A stretch of 64,000 bases of DNA from Micrococcus porci. GTDB taxonomy: Bacteria > Actinomycetota > Actinomycetes > Actinomycetales > Micrococcaceae. The first letter of the stretch is position 1. Every line of letters begins with the position of its first letter. The notes under the pieces were generated by a model. The model was not told the DNA's origin, did no database searches, and was given only the letters and a program-made list of their open reading frames with translations. A program made the position numbers and the translations under genes. Of the stretch, positions 53,016 through 64,000 are shown one piece after another. The DNA lies in assembly GCF_020097155.1 (NCBI RefSeq), contig NZ_CP083691.1, positions 1,612,001-1,676,000 on the forward strand, written 5' to 3'.

Positions 53016-54158
53016 ATGGCCGACCACTACGCCACGCTCGGCGTCAGCCGCGACGCGTCCGCAGAGGAGATCAAGCGTGCGTACCGCAAGCTCGCGCGTC
53101 AGCACCACCCGGACGTGAACCCCTCGGAGGAGGCCGCGGAGGAGTTCAAGCGCATCTCCCACGCCTACGAGGTGCTCTCCGACGAGGACAAGCGCCGCGT
53201 CTACGACCAGACCGGCAACGAGAACGGCACCGCCGGAGGCTTCGGGGGCGGAGGGTTCGGCGGCGCGGGCTTCGGCGGGTTCGCGGACATCTTCGAGACC
53301 TTCATGAACGCGGCGGGCACCCCCGGCGGCGGGCGCGGCCCCATGCCCCGCGCCCGGCGTGGCCAGGACGCGCTCGTCACGGCGCGGATCGAGCTGCGGG
53401 ACGCGGTGTTCGGCGGCGAGGCCACCCTCCAGCTGGACACGGCCGTCACCTGCGAGCGGTGCTCCGGCACCTGCTGCGAGCCGGGGACCCACCCGGAGAC
53501 CTGCTCGACGTGCCAGGGCCAGGGCATGACCCAGCGCCCGGTGCGCTCCATGCTGGGCACCATCATGGCGGCGGAGACCTGCCCGGTCTGCCGCGGCTTC
53601 GGCACCGTCATCCCGCACCCCTGCACGGAGTGCTCCGGCCAGGGCCGCGTGCGCGTGCAGCAGCCCCTCACCATCCGCATCCCCGCCGGCGTGGACGACG
53701 GCACCCGCATCCATCTCGCCGGCCGCGGCGAGGCGGGCCCCGGCGGCGGCCCGAACGGCGACCTGTACGTGGAGGTCCAGGTGCGCCCGGACGAGGTGTT
53801 CCGCCGCGAGGGCGACCACCTGGCCACCACGGTCACCGTGCCCATGGCCGCGGCCGCGCTCGGCACCTCGGTGACCCTGGAGACCCTCGACGGCCCCCAG
53901 GAGGTCGACATCGAGCCGGGCACCCAGTCGGGCCACGTGGAGACCCTGCGCGGCCTCGGTGTCGGCCGACTGCGCGGCGCGGGGCGCGGCGACCTCAAGG
54001 TGGACGTCGTCGTCACCACGCCCACGGACGTCACCGACGAGCAGCGCGCCCTGCTGGAGCAGCTGGCCGGCCTGCGCGGCGAGGAGGTCGTCCACGGCGC
54101 CCCGCCGCAGTCCAAGGGCATGTTCGCCCGGCTGCGCGAGAACCTGAAGAACCTGTGA
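53016..54158 (+). CDS. dnaJ: chaperone DnaJ (DnaJ2 type)
   Basis: Co-chaperone that stimulates DnaK ATPase and binds unfolded proteins. The 380 residues have the J domain with HPD in RQHHPDVNP (about 27-35), and a Gly/Phe-rich linker ([20 protein letters not shown], about 70-89). The zinc domain has four Cys pairs (CERC, CSTC, CPVC, CTEC, about 147-213) and two C-terminal beta domains. The first zinc motif reads CSGTCCEPG, which is normal for the actinobacterial DnaJ2. ATG at 53016 follows GGAGGAAG. No grpE-dnaK is adjacent, so this is the hrcA-linked copy. Confidence 0.96.
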   Translation: MADHYATLGVSRDASAEEIKRAYRKLARQHHPDVNPSEEAAEEFKRISHAYEVLSDEDKRRVYDQTGNENGTAGGFGGGGFGGAGFGGFADIFETFMNAAGTPGGGRGPMPRARRGQDALVTARIELRDAVFGGEATLQLDTAVTCERCSGTCCEPGTHPETCSTCQGQGMTQRPVRSMLGTIMAAETCPVCRGFGTVIPHPCTECSGQGRVRVQQPLTIRIPAGVDDGTRIHLAGRGEAGPGGGPNGDLYVEVQVRPDEVFRREGDHLATTVTVPMAAAALGTSVTLETLDGPQEVDIEPGTQSGHVETLRGLGVGRLRGAGRGDLKVDVVVTTPTDVTDEQRALLEQLAGLRGEEVVHGAPPQSKGMFARLRENLKNL

Positions 54159-54907
54159 CCGCGCCGCTCTTCCTCCTCGACGCCGGTGCGCTCGCCGGCG
54201 TCGCCCCCGGCGCGGAGGTGGCCTTCACCGGCGCGGAGGCCCGGCACGCCGCGGCCTCGATGCGCCTCGGAGCGGGGGAGTCCGTGCTCGTGGCGGACGG
54301 CTCCGGCGCCCGGGCCTCGTGCGTCGTCGTCGACGCCGCGCCGTCGGCGGTCACGGTCCGCGTGGAGTCGCTGGAGCACGACGCCGCCCCCCGCCCCGCG
54401 CTGGTGCTCGTCCAGGCGCTCGCCAAGGGGGACCGCGACCTGATGGCGGTCCAGGCCTCCACGGAGCTCGGCGTGGACGCGGTGGTGCCCTGGGAGGCGG
54501 AGCGCTCGATCGTGCGCTGGAAGGGGGCGAAGGCCGCCAAGGCCCACCAGAAGTGGGAGGACACCGTCCGCGCCGCCGCCAAGCAGGCCCGGCGCGCGCG
54601 CGTCCCGGAGGTCCGGCCCGTCGTCTCGGGCACGGCGGTCGCCGCGCTGGCCGGCCCGGACCGGCTGCTCCTGGTGCTCCACGAGGACGCGGACCTGGGC
54701 CTCGGCGGTCTCCCGGACGCGGACCTGGAGGCGGCCGCGGAGGTGGCGCTCGTCGTCGGCCCGGAGGGCGGGGTGAGCCCCGCGGAGCTGGACGCGTGCA
54801 CCGCGGCCGGCGCCGTGCCGGTGCGGCTCGGCCCCCACGTGCTGCGCGCCTCCACGGCGGGCCCGGCCGCCCTGGCCGTGCTCCAGCACCGCCTCGGCCG
54901 CTGGTGA
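54155..54907 (+). CDS. rsmE: 16S rRNA m3U1498 methyltransferase
   Basis: Methylates U1498 of 16S rRNA in the decoding centre. The 250-residue SPOUT enzyme has an N-terminal PUA-like domain ([15 protein letters not shown], about 28-42) and a knotted C-terminus. That end carries [20 protein letters not shown] VGPEGG (about 201-206) and [12 protein letters not shown] (about 227-238). The GTG start overlaps the dnaJ stop as GTGA. It shares the CIRCE-controlled transcript, so rRNA modification is tied to heat shock by position. Confidence 0.94.
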   Translation: MTAPLFLLDAGALAGVAPGAEVAFTGAEARHAAASMRLGAGESVLVADGSGARASCVVVDAAPSAVTVRVESLEHDAAPRPALVLVQALAKGDRDLMAVQASTELGVDAVVPWEAERSIVRWKGAKAAKAHQKWEDTVRAAAKQARRARVPEVRPVVSGTAVAALAGPDRLLLVLHEDADLGLGGLPDADLEAAAEVALVVGPEGGVSPAELDACTAAGAVPVRLGPHVLRASTAGPAALAVLQHRLGRW

Positions 54908-54917
54908 GCGCGCCGAC

Positions 54918-54923
54918 TAGACT
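54918..54923 (+). promoter_or_regulatory. -10 box of phoH-ybeY
   Basis: TAGACT eleven bases after the rsmE stop, giving a leader of about 40 bases before GTG 54969. Confidence 0.5.
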
Positions 54924-54968
54924 GACCCGTACCTGTCCGCGCCGCACCCCGAGGTGATCCGCCCCATC

Positions 54969-56036
54969 GTGTCCGACCCGTCCTCGCACGTCGTCCTGCC
55001 GCCCGTCTCCGTGCCCGGAGCGGAGTCGGTGTCCTTCGAGTCAGCGGAGCTGATGGTCCGCACCCTGGGCGCGCACGACGCGCTGCTGCGGATCCTCGCC
55101 GGGGTGTACCCGGACGTGGAGGTCACCGTCCGGGACCAGTCGCTCGGCATGTCCGGTCCGCCGCGCCACGTGGCCCAGGCCCGCCGGATCGTGGAGGACC
55201 TCCGCTCCCTGGCGCGGCGCGACGCCCCGGTGACCCCGGACGTCGTGGAGCAGGTCGTGTCCCTCGTGCGCGACGGGGAGACCGGCCGCGCGTCGGGCAC
55301 GCTCCACCTGGACTCGATCCTCTCCGGGCGCGGTCGCAAGATCCGCGCCAAGACCCTGCACCAGCAGGACTACGTCGAGGCCATCGACCGCGCCACGATC
55401 GTGTTCGGCCTGGGTCCGGCGGGAACCGGCAAGACCTACCTGGCCATGGCCAAGGCCGTGCAGGCCCTCCAGGCGAAGGAGGTCACGCGGATCATCCTCA
55501 CCCGGCCCGCCGTCGAGGCCGGCGAGCGGCTCGGCTTCCTCCCGGGCGGGCTGTCGGAGAAGATCGACCCCTACCTGCGCCCCCTCTACGACGCGCTGCA
55601 CGACATGATCGAGCCCGAGTCCATCCCGCGCCTCATGGAGTCCGGCACCATCGAGGTGGCGCCGCTGGCCTACATGCGTGGCCGCACGCTCAACGACGCG
55701 TTCGTGATCCTCGACGAGGCCCAGAACACCACGGGCGAGCAGATGAAGATGTTCCTCACCCGCCTCGGGTTCGGGGCGCGCATGGTCGTCACGGGGGACA
55801 CCTCGCAGGTGGACCTGCCCCGGGGCGTCCGCTCCGGCCTGGCGGAGGCCGTGGAGGTGCTCGAGGGCGTCGACGGGCTCGAGATGGTCCGGTTCGACTC
55901 CTCCGATGTCGTCCGCCACTCCCTGGTCAGCGCCATCGTGGACGCCTACGACGGCGCCCGCGGCAGCGGGTCCGCAGCGGACCCCCGCCCCGCCGGGCGC
56001 GGGGCCCAGCGTGGAAGGAGCGGCCGTGGCCGTTGA
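54969..56036 (+). CDS. phoH: PhoH-family ATPase
   Basis: Cytoplasmic P-loop protein of the PhoL/YbeZ type, partner of YbeY in ribosome quality control. The 355 residues comprise an N-terminal KH-like region and the PhoH ATPase domain with [15 protein letters not shown] (about 147-161), [15 protein letters not shown] (about 179-193) and the Walker [21 protein letters not shown] (about 243-262). GTG at 54969 is preferred, with GGTGAT about eleven bases before it; GTG at 54954 is the longer option. The 3' end overlaps ybeY by eleven bases. Confidence 0.94.
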   Translation: MSDPSSHVVLPPVSVPGAESVSFESAELMVRTLGAHDALLRILAGVYPDVEVTVRDQSLGMSGPPRHVAQARRIVEDLRSLARRDAPVTPDVVEQVVSLVRDGETGRASGTLHLDSILSGRGRKIRAKTLHQQDYVEAIDRATIVFGLGPAGTGKTYLAMAKAVQALQAKEVTRIILTRPAVEAGERLGFLPGGLSEKIDPYLRPLYDALHDMIEPESIPRLMESGTIEVAPLAYMRGRTLNDAFVILDEAQNTTGEQMKMFLTRLGFGARMVVTGDTSQVDLPRGVRSGLAEAVEVLEGVDGLEMVRFDSSDVVRHSLVSAIVDAYDGARGSGSAADPRPAGRGAQRGRSGRGR

Positions 56037-56499
56037 GATCGTGAACGAGTCCGGCGTGGAGGTGCCGGAGGAGGCGCTGCTGGGCATGGCCCGGCACGTC
56101 TACGCGGCGCTGCACGTGCATCCCCTGGCCGAGACCGCCGTGACGGTGGTGGACGCGCAGCGGATGGCCGAGCTCCACGTGGAGTGGATGGACCTGGAGG
56201 GCCCCACCGACGTGATGAGCCTGCCGATGGACGAGCTCACCCCGGGCACCGAGAAGTCCCCCGCGGAGGGCGTCCTGGGTGACGTCGTGCTCTGCCCCGA
56301 GGTGGCCGCGGAGCAGGCCGCCCGCGGCGGCCACAGCCGCGACGACGAGCTGCTCCTGCTGCTCACGCACGGCATGCTCCACCTGCTCGGCTACGACCAC
56401 ATGGAGGAGGACGAGCGCGCAGAGATGTTCGCGCTGCAGGACCGCCTGGTGTCCGAGGTCCTCGGCCGGCCCGCCCCGGCGCCCACGGTGGAGGACTGA
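56026..56499 (+). CDS. ybeY: endoribonuclease YbeY
   Basis: Metal-dependent RNase needed for 16S rRNA 3' maturation and ribosome quality control. The 157 residues carry the zinc motif [13 protein letters not shown] (about 123-135, three His ligands) and the upstream DVMSLPMDE and LGDVVLCPE blocks. GTG at 56026 lies inside the end of phoH behind GGAAGGAG, so the pair is translationally coupled. Its usual partners phoH and era flank it. Confidence 0.95.
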   Translation: MAVEIVNESGVEVPEEALLGMARHVYAALHVHPLAETAVTVVDAQRMAELHVEWMDLEGPTDVMSLPMDELTPGTEKSPAEGVLGDVVLCPEVAAEQAARGGHSRDDELLLLLTHGMLHLLGYDHMEEDERAEMFALQDRLVSEVLGRPAPAPTVED

Positions 56500-56507
56500 T
56501 CGCCCCC

Positions 56508-57815
56508 ATGGCCACCGCCGTGTCCCTGGTCCTGCTGTTCCTGGCCTGTCTGGCGTGCACCTGGGTGCTCGCGCTGGCCGAGTCCGCCTTCACCTACCTG
56601 CCCCGCAAGGACGCCGAGGACGTGGCCCGCACGCGCCCCGGCTCGCGGATCCTCGACGTCACCGCCGACCTGGACGGCCACCTCGGTGCGCTGCGCGTGT
56701 GGCGCTTCCTCTCCGAGGCGTTCGCGGCCATGTTCCTCACGGCCGGCCTGCACGCCCTGACGGACTCGGTGTGGGCCGCGCTGGCGGTCACCGCCGTGCT
56801 CCTGGTGGGCACGGCGGCCGTGCTGGGCGTGTGGAGCCCGCGACCCATCGGCTCGCGCAACGAGGCCGCCGTCGCCGCGCGGACGGCCGGGCTGGTGCAC
56901 GGGTTGAAGCAGGCGCTCGGCCCGGTGGGGGACCGGCTGGGCCGGGACCGCCGACGCACCGAGGCGGAGGCCGCGGACGAGGACGACTTCCACGAGCGGC
57001 ACCTGCGCGAGGTCGTCGCGCGCGCCCACGATGCGGAGGTCCTCGAGGACTCGGAGGCCGAGCTGATCGCGTCCGTGTTCTCCATGGGCGACACCCTGGT
57101 GCGCTCCGTGATGGTGCCCCGCACCGACGTGGTGACCATCGACGCGGACCACACCCTCGGCCAGGCGCTGGACCTGTTCCTGCGCTCGGGCTGCTCGCGC
57201 GTCCCGGTGATCGGCGAGGACTCGGACGACGTCCGCGGCATGCTCTACCTCAAGGACGCGGTCCGCGCCCTGCACCACGAGGGCCACGCCTCCCAGGACG
57301 CGGTGACCGCGGTGATGCGCGAGGTGCGCTTCGTCCCCGAGTCCAAGCCCGTGTCCGTGCTTCTGGAGGAGCTCCAGCGGGAGTCCACGCACGTGGCGAT
57401 CGTCGTCGACGAGTACGGCGGCACCGCCGGCTTGGTCACCCTGGAGGACCTCATCGAGGAGATCGTCGGGGAGATCTGGGACGAGGACGACCGCCCCGAC
57501 CGCCCGGAGATCGAGGAGCTCGCCCCCGGTGTCTACTCGGTGGACGCCCGCATGGGCATCGGCGACTTCCGGGAGGAGTTCGAGCTCCCGGAGGACGAGG
57601 ACGAGGACGACGACGTCGACACGGTGGGCGGGCTGCTCGCCAAGGAGCTCGGCCGGGTGCCGATCCGCGGCTCGCGCGTGGTGGTGCACGGGCTCGAGCT
57701 CACCGCCGACACCCTCGAGCCCCGCCGCAACCGCGTGGCGCGCCTGAAGGTGGTGGAGACGGAGGACCGTCCCGCCCGGCTGCGCCGCCAGCACGATCCG
57801 ACCGACCCCGACTGA
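56508..57815 (+). CDS. CNNM/CBS-domain (HlyC/CorC) membrane protein
   Basis: Putative magnesium or cation efflux regulator. The 435 residues comprise a DUF21/CNNM membrane domain of about three helices (residues 1-130), two CBS domains ([17 protein letters not shown], about 199-215; [20 protein letters not shown], about 277-296) and [20 protein letters not shown] (about 302-321). A C-terminal CorC_HlyC domain follows. A run of Asp/Glu (about 361-370) separates the last two. ATG at 56508 is eight bases after the ybeY stop. The old name hemolysin is misleading. Confidence 0.92.
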   Translation: MATAVSLVLLFLACLACTWVLALAESAFTYLPRKDAEDVARTRPGSRILDVTADLDGHLGALRVWRFLSEAFAAMFLTAGLHALTDSVWAALAVTAVLLVGTAAVLGVWSPRPIGSRNEAAVAARTAGLVHGLKQALGPVGDRLGRDRRRTEAEAADEDDFHERHLREVVARAHDAEVLEDSEAELIASVFSMGDTLVRSVMVPRTDVVTIDADHTLGQALDLFLRSGCSRVPVIGEDSDDVRGMLYLKDAVRALHHEGHASQDAVTAVMREVRFVPESKPVSVLLEELQRESTHVAIVVDEYGGTAGLVTLEDLIEEIVGEIWDEDDRPDRPEIEELAPGVYSVDARMGIGDFREEFELPEDEDEDDDVDTVGGLLAKELGRVPIRGSRVVVHGLELTADTLEPRRNRVARLKVVETEDRPARLRRQHDPTDPD

Positions 57816-57824
57816 GGAGACGCC

Positions 57825-61475
<3,651 letters not shown>

Positions 61476-62291
61476 ATGTCCGACGTGCCGAAGGTGAGCC
61501 CGCCCCCGCATCCCTCGGGTGCTGTCCCCCCGAAGCTCGACCCGCGGTTCGTGCCCCGGCACGTGGCCGTGGTGATGGACGGCAACGGTCGCTGGGCCAA
61601 CCAGCGGGGCCTGCCCCGCACCGAGGGGCACCGCGCGGGCGAGGCCGCCCTGCTGGACGTCGTCGCCGGCGCCGTGGAGCTCGGCGTCGGGCACGTCTCC
61701 GCCTACGCGTTCTCCACGGAGAACTGGTCGCGCTCCGCGGAGGAGGTGCGCTTCCTCATGGGCTTCTCCAAGGACGTGCTGCGCCGCCAGCGCGACACCC
61801 TCGACTCGTGGAACGTGCGGATCCGCTGGAACGGCCGCGCCCCGCGCCTCTGGACCCCGGTGATCCGCGAGCTCCGCGAGGCCGAGGACCTGACCCGGGA
61901 CAACACCGGCACCACCCTGCACATGTGCGTCAACTACGGCTCCCGCGCGGAGATCGTCGACGGCGTCCAGGCCCTCGCGGAGGAGGTCGCGGCCGGACGC
62001 ATGCGCCCCCGCGACCTCACCGAGGACGTGATCACCCGGTGGCTGGACCGCGGCTTCCGCGCGGGGGACCGGGACGTCGACGTGACCCCGGACGTCGACC
62101 TGTTCCTGCGCACCTCGGGAGAGCAGCGCCTCTCCAACTACCTGCTGTGGCAGTCCGCCTACGCCGAGCTGCTCTTCCTGGACGAGCTGTGGCCGGACGT
62201 GGACCGGCGCACCCTCTACGCCGCGGTCCTCGAGTACGCCCACCGCGACCGCCGGTTCGGCGGGGCGGTGGACGCGCCCGCCGCCGACTGA
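61476..62291 (+). CDS. uppS: isoprenyl transferase (undecaprenyl/decaprenyl diphosphate synthase)
   Basis: cis-Prenyltransferase that builds the lipid carrier for cell-wall synthesis. The 271 residues carry the catalytic Asp motif [20 protein letters not shown] (about 29-48), HRAGEAALL (about 51-59), AFSTENWSR (about 80-88) and the late [19 protein letters not shown] (about 208-226) with SAYAE and LWPD. Product chain length cannot be read from sequence. ATG at 61476 directly follows the recO stop, with GAGAGGAGC upstream. Confidence 0.95.
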   Translation: MSDVPKVSPPPHPSGAVPPKLDPRFVPRHVAVVMDGNGRWANQRGLPRTEGHRAGEAALLDVVAGAVELGVGHVSAYAFSTENWSRSAEEVRFLMGFSKDVLRRQRDTLDSWNVRIRWNGRAPRLWTPVIRELREAEDLTRDNTGTTLHMCVNYGSRAEIVDGVQALAEEVAAGRMRPRDLTEDVITRWLDRGFRAGDRDVDVTPDVDLFLRTSGEQRLSNYLLWQSAYAELLFLDELWPDVDRRTLYAAVLEYAHRDRRFGGAVDAPAAD

Positions 62292-62306
62292 GGGCCGGCC
62301 CGCCCC

Positions 62307-62321
62307 GCCGGCTCAGCCGGC
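62307..62321. terminator. small hairpin between uppS and the hydrolase
   Basis: GCCGGC (62307-62312), loop TCA, GCCGGC (62316-62321). The loop is the stop codon of the convergent hydrolase. Only six base pairs. Confidence 0.3.
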
Positions 62322-63377
62322 GATGCGCGGGGGCGCCGTCTCCGCCAGCCACGACAGTGTGGCGTCCAGGGCCGCGCGGCGGACCGGGGGAGCCGAGGCG
62401 AACACGTCGTGGAGCGCGCCGGGGCAGCGGTGGACGACGACGCCGGGCCCGAGCCGGCGGGCCGCCCTCGCCTGGGCGCGGGGCGAGAGGATCACGTCCG
62501 AGCTCGCCGCGCGGCGTCGGGTCGCCAGTGGGAGGCCGCCGCGGTCGGAGACCAGGACGAGCACGGGCACGGGCAGGTCGAGCCCGCGCGCCACGGTGGT
62601 GTGCCCGTCCAGGACCGCGGCCAGCCACCCGGCCGGCACCGCGAACGCCCACCGGTCGCGCCACGCCGGCTCGAGGTCCCACTCGCCGTCCGCCTCGGCG
62701 GACAGAGAGCGCCAGTAGTGGTCGACACGGGGCAGGGGGAGGATCTCGTAGGGATCACGCCGCGCGATGCGGCGGACCGCGGGGGCCGCCACGGCCCGGG
62801 CGAGCGGTCCGCCGTGCGTCTGCAGCCACGGGCTGTTGAGCACCAGCGCGGACGCGGCCTCCGGCCGGTCTGCGGCCCAGAGCGCCGTGGTCAGCCCGCC
62901 CGTCGAGTGGGCCTCCACGACGGGCGTGGCCGGATGGTCCTCCGCGATCAGGGCGAGCGCCGCGTCCAGGTCCTCGTGATGCCGGTCGAGCCGGTCGACG
63001 AAGCCGGGGGTCTGCCCGGGTCGGAGCGAACGGCCGTGGTGACGCAGGTCCACGGCGTGGAAGGCGTAGCCCGCGGACTCCACGGCCTCGGCCAGGGGCG
63101 TGTTGTAGAAGTAGTCGCTCCACCCGTGCACGGCCACGAAGGGACGCCGGCAGGGATCCCGGTGCCGTGACGCGGCGCGACGCCGCACGACTGTGACAAC
63201 GTTCCGTCCTTGTCTGTCGGCGTTCAGAGCGAGGCTCCGCCGTTCGAAGCCGTCCAGCACGTCCGGCGTCCACCCGGCTTCCGGGTCCACGGGCGTCGGA
63301 GGCGCCGCGGCGTCGTCGGCGGGGAGGCCGAGCCCGTGGCGGGGCCAGGGCCCGCGGACGTGGGGGAAGAGGGTCAC
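62313..63377 (-). CDS. alpha/beta hydrolase, serine aminopeptidase S33 / monoacylglycerol lipase-like
   Basis: 354-residue hydrolase. It has the oxyanion-loop motif [15 protein letters not shown] (about 80-94), [15 protein letters not shown] (about 107-121), the nucleophile elbow [15 protein letters not shown] (about 154-168, Ser) and the catalytic His in [11 protein letters not shown] (about 324-334). This is the pattern of the lysophospholipase/monoacylglycerol lipase-like S33 group. No signal peptide. The GTG start at 63377 lacks a Shine-Dalgarno sequence; TAAGGT ends six bases upstream. It is divergent from pyrD. The substrate is unknown. Confidence 0.85.
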   Translation of the reverse strand: MTLFPHVRGPWPRHGLGLPADDAAAPPTPVDPEAGWTPDVLDGFERRSLALNADRQGRNVVTVVRRRAASRHRDPCRRPFVAVHGWSDYFYNTPLAEAVESAGYAFHAVDLRHHGRSLRPGQTPGFVDRLDRHHEDLDAALALIAEDHPATPVVEAHSTGGLTTALWAADRPEAASALVLNSPWLQTHGGPLARAVAAPAVRRIARRDPYEILPLPRVDHYWRSLSAEADGEWDLEPAWRDRWAFAVPAGWLAAVLDGHTTVARGLDLPVPVLVLVSDRGGLPLATRRRAASSDVILSPRAQARAARRLGPGVVVHRCPGALHDVFASAPPVRRAALDATLSWLAETAPPRIAG

Positions 63378-63383
63378 GGCCTC

Positions 63384-63389
63384 ACCTTA
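63384..63389 (-). promoter_or_regulatory. -10 box of the S33-like hydrolase gene, leaderless
   Basis: TAAGGT on the minus strand, six bases before the GTG start at 63377. Confidence 0.45.
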
Positions 63390-63419
63390 GGCGGCGGCCC
63401 TGCATGGGAGGATGACGGC

Positions 63420-64000
63420 ATGCAGCTGCCCGACCCCCGTTTCCGCGTCCAGTCCGTCCTGCGCTCCTCCGCGCCCCGGATCTACCCGCCGTTCTTCCGG
63501 GCGGTGTTCGCCGGGATGGACCCGGAGCGGGCGCACCACGTCGGCTTCGCCGGCATCCGCGCCGCGGAGGCGAGCGGGGCGTCACGCGCGCTGCGCTCGA
63601 CCATGGCCCCGGACCTCGGCCTCGCGCGCACGGTGATGGGCCTGCGGTTCCCGTCGCCCTTCGGCCTCGCGGCCGGCTTCGACAAGACCGGCGTCGGCAC
63701 CACCGCCCTGGCCGAGCTTGGCTTCGGCCATATCGAGGTCGGCACGATCACCGCGCAGGCCCAGCCGGGCAATCCCGCCCCCCGGCTGTTCCGCCTGCCG
63801 GAGGACCGCGCGCTGATCAACCGCATGGGCTTCAACAACGACGGCGCCGCCGCCGTCGCCCCGCGGCTCGCCGCCACCCGCCGCACCCTCGAGGAGCGGT
63901 TCGGCGCCGTGCGTCCCGTCCTGGGCGTCAACATCGGCAAGACGAAGGTCGTGCCCCTGGACGGCGCCGTCGAGGACTACCGGGCGTCGGCGCGGCTGCT
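63420..64000 (+). CDS. pyrD: dihydroorotate dehydrogenase (quinone), class 2 (C-terminus outside window)
   Basis: Oxidises dihydroorotate to orotate, passing electrons to menaquinone at the membrane. The first 193 residues are visible. After an amphipathic N-terminal helix region ([20 protein letters not shown]), which in class 2 enzymes touches the membrane, come [15 protein letters not shown] (about 78-92) and [19 protein letters not shown] (about 101-119). The Asn-rich [11 protein letters not shown] (about 135-145) and VNIGKTK follow. ATG at 63420 has GGAGG eight bases before it. The frame runs off the window. It is unlinked to the main pyr operon. Confidence 0.95.
   Translation, partial: MQLPDPRFRVQSVLRSSAPRIYPPFFRAVFAGMDPERAHHVGFAGIRAAEASGASRALRSTMAPDLGLARTVMGLRFPSPFGLAAGFDKTGVGTTALAELGFGHIEVGTITAQAQPGNPAPRLFRLPEDRALINRMGFNNDGAAAVAPRLAATRRTLEERFGAVRPVLGVNIGKTKVVPLDGAVEDYRASARL

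Overview
This is a very GC-rich, gene-dense actinobacterial chromosome segment. Codon choice, GTG/ATG/TTG starts, the mIHF-type integration host factor and the gene order all point to the family Micrococcaceae. The best guess is Micrococcus, close to M. luteus, but the genus is an inference. Almost everything is housekeeping. I see no tRNA or rRNA gene, insertion sequence, prophage, CRISPR array or foreign-looking island. No stretch longer than 300 bases lacks a gene; the longest is the structured rpsD leader (about 270 bases).

Layout. 1-7056: an amino acid permease cut off by the window edge, aspS, dtd, a decayed gene, a secreted choice-of-anchor I protein and a DUF1697 protein. 7096-19674: rarA, a truncated stress-protein gene, rpsD, then the tightly coupled run alaS-ruvX-mltG-aroE, aroC-aroK-aroB and efp-nusB. 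19742-28843: the pyrimidine operon pyrR-pyrB-pyrC-(PH-like membrane protein)-carA-carB-pyrF behind a PyrR-type leader hairpin. 28941-35231: mihF, gmk, rpoZ, coaBC, metK and a helicase-less priA. As I recall it, this order closely follows the Streptomyces locus, but here bldD and pepQ are absent and pyrD lies elsewhere. 35260-45932: an alpha/beta hydrolase, a YkvI-type transporter, leuS, degV, the DNA-uptake pair comEA-comEC, and holA. 46030-51815: rpsT, an orphan PemK-like protein, lepA, hemW, DUF4870 and DUF3097. 51898-64000: a CIRCE-controlled hrcA-dnaJ-rsmE unit, phoH-ybeY-corC-like-era, leuA-recO-uppS, a second alpha/beta hydrolase and the start of pyrD.

Working together. The aro genes make chorismate from DHAP-type precursors. 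The pyr genes make UMP and are set by PyrR. coaBC and metK supply CoA and S-adenosylmethionine. alaS, aspS, leuS, dtd, efp, lepA, rpsD, rpsT, rsmE, ybeY and era serve translation and ribosome assembly. rarA, ruvX, recO, priA and holA serve replication and repair. Expression signals are unusually readable. TAGRNT-type -10 boxes lie only 6-9 bases before start codons of many genes, which suggests widespread leaderless mRNAs. Within operons genes usually overlap by 4 bases (ATGA or GTGA). Strong GC hairpins without T-tracts sit between convergent genes.

The most interesting items are the leaderless promoter pattern, the branched rpsD leader, the PyrR hairpin sequestering the pyrR ribosome-binding site, the inverted repeat over the mihF promoter, the unexplained membrane protein inside the pyr operon, and the two eroded genes. 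I found no convincing new multi-gene system.
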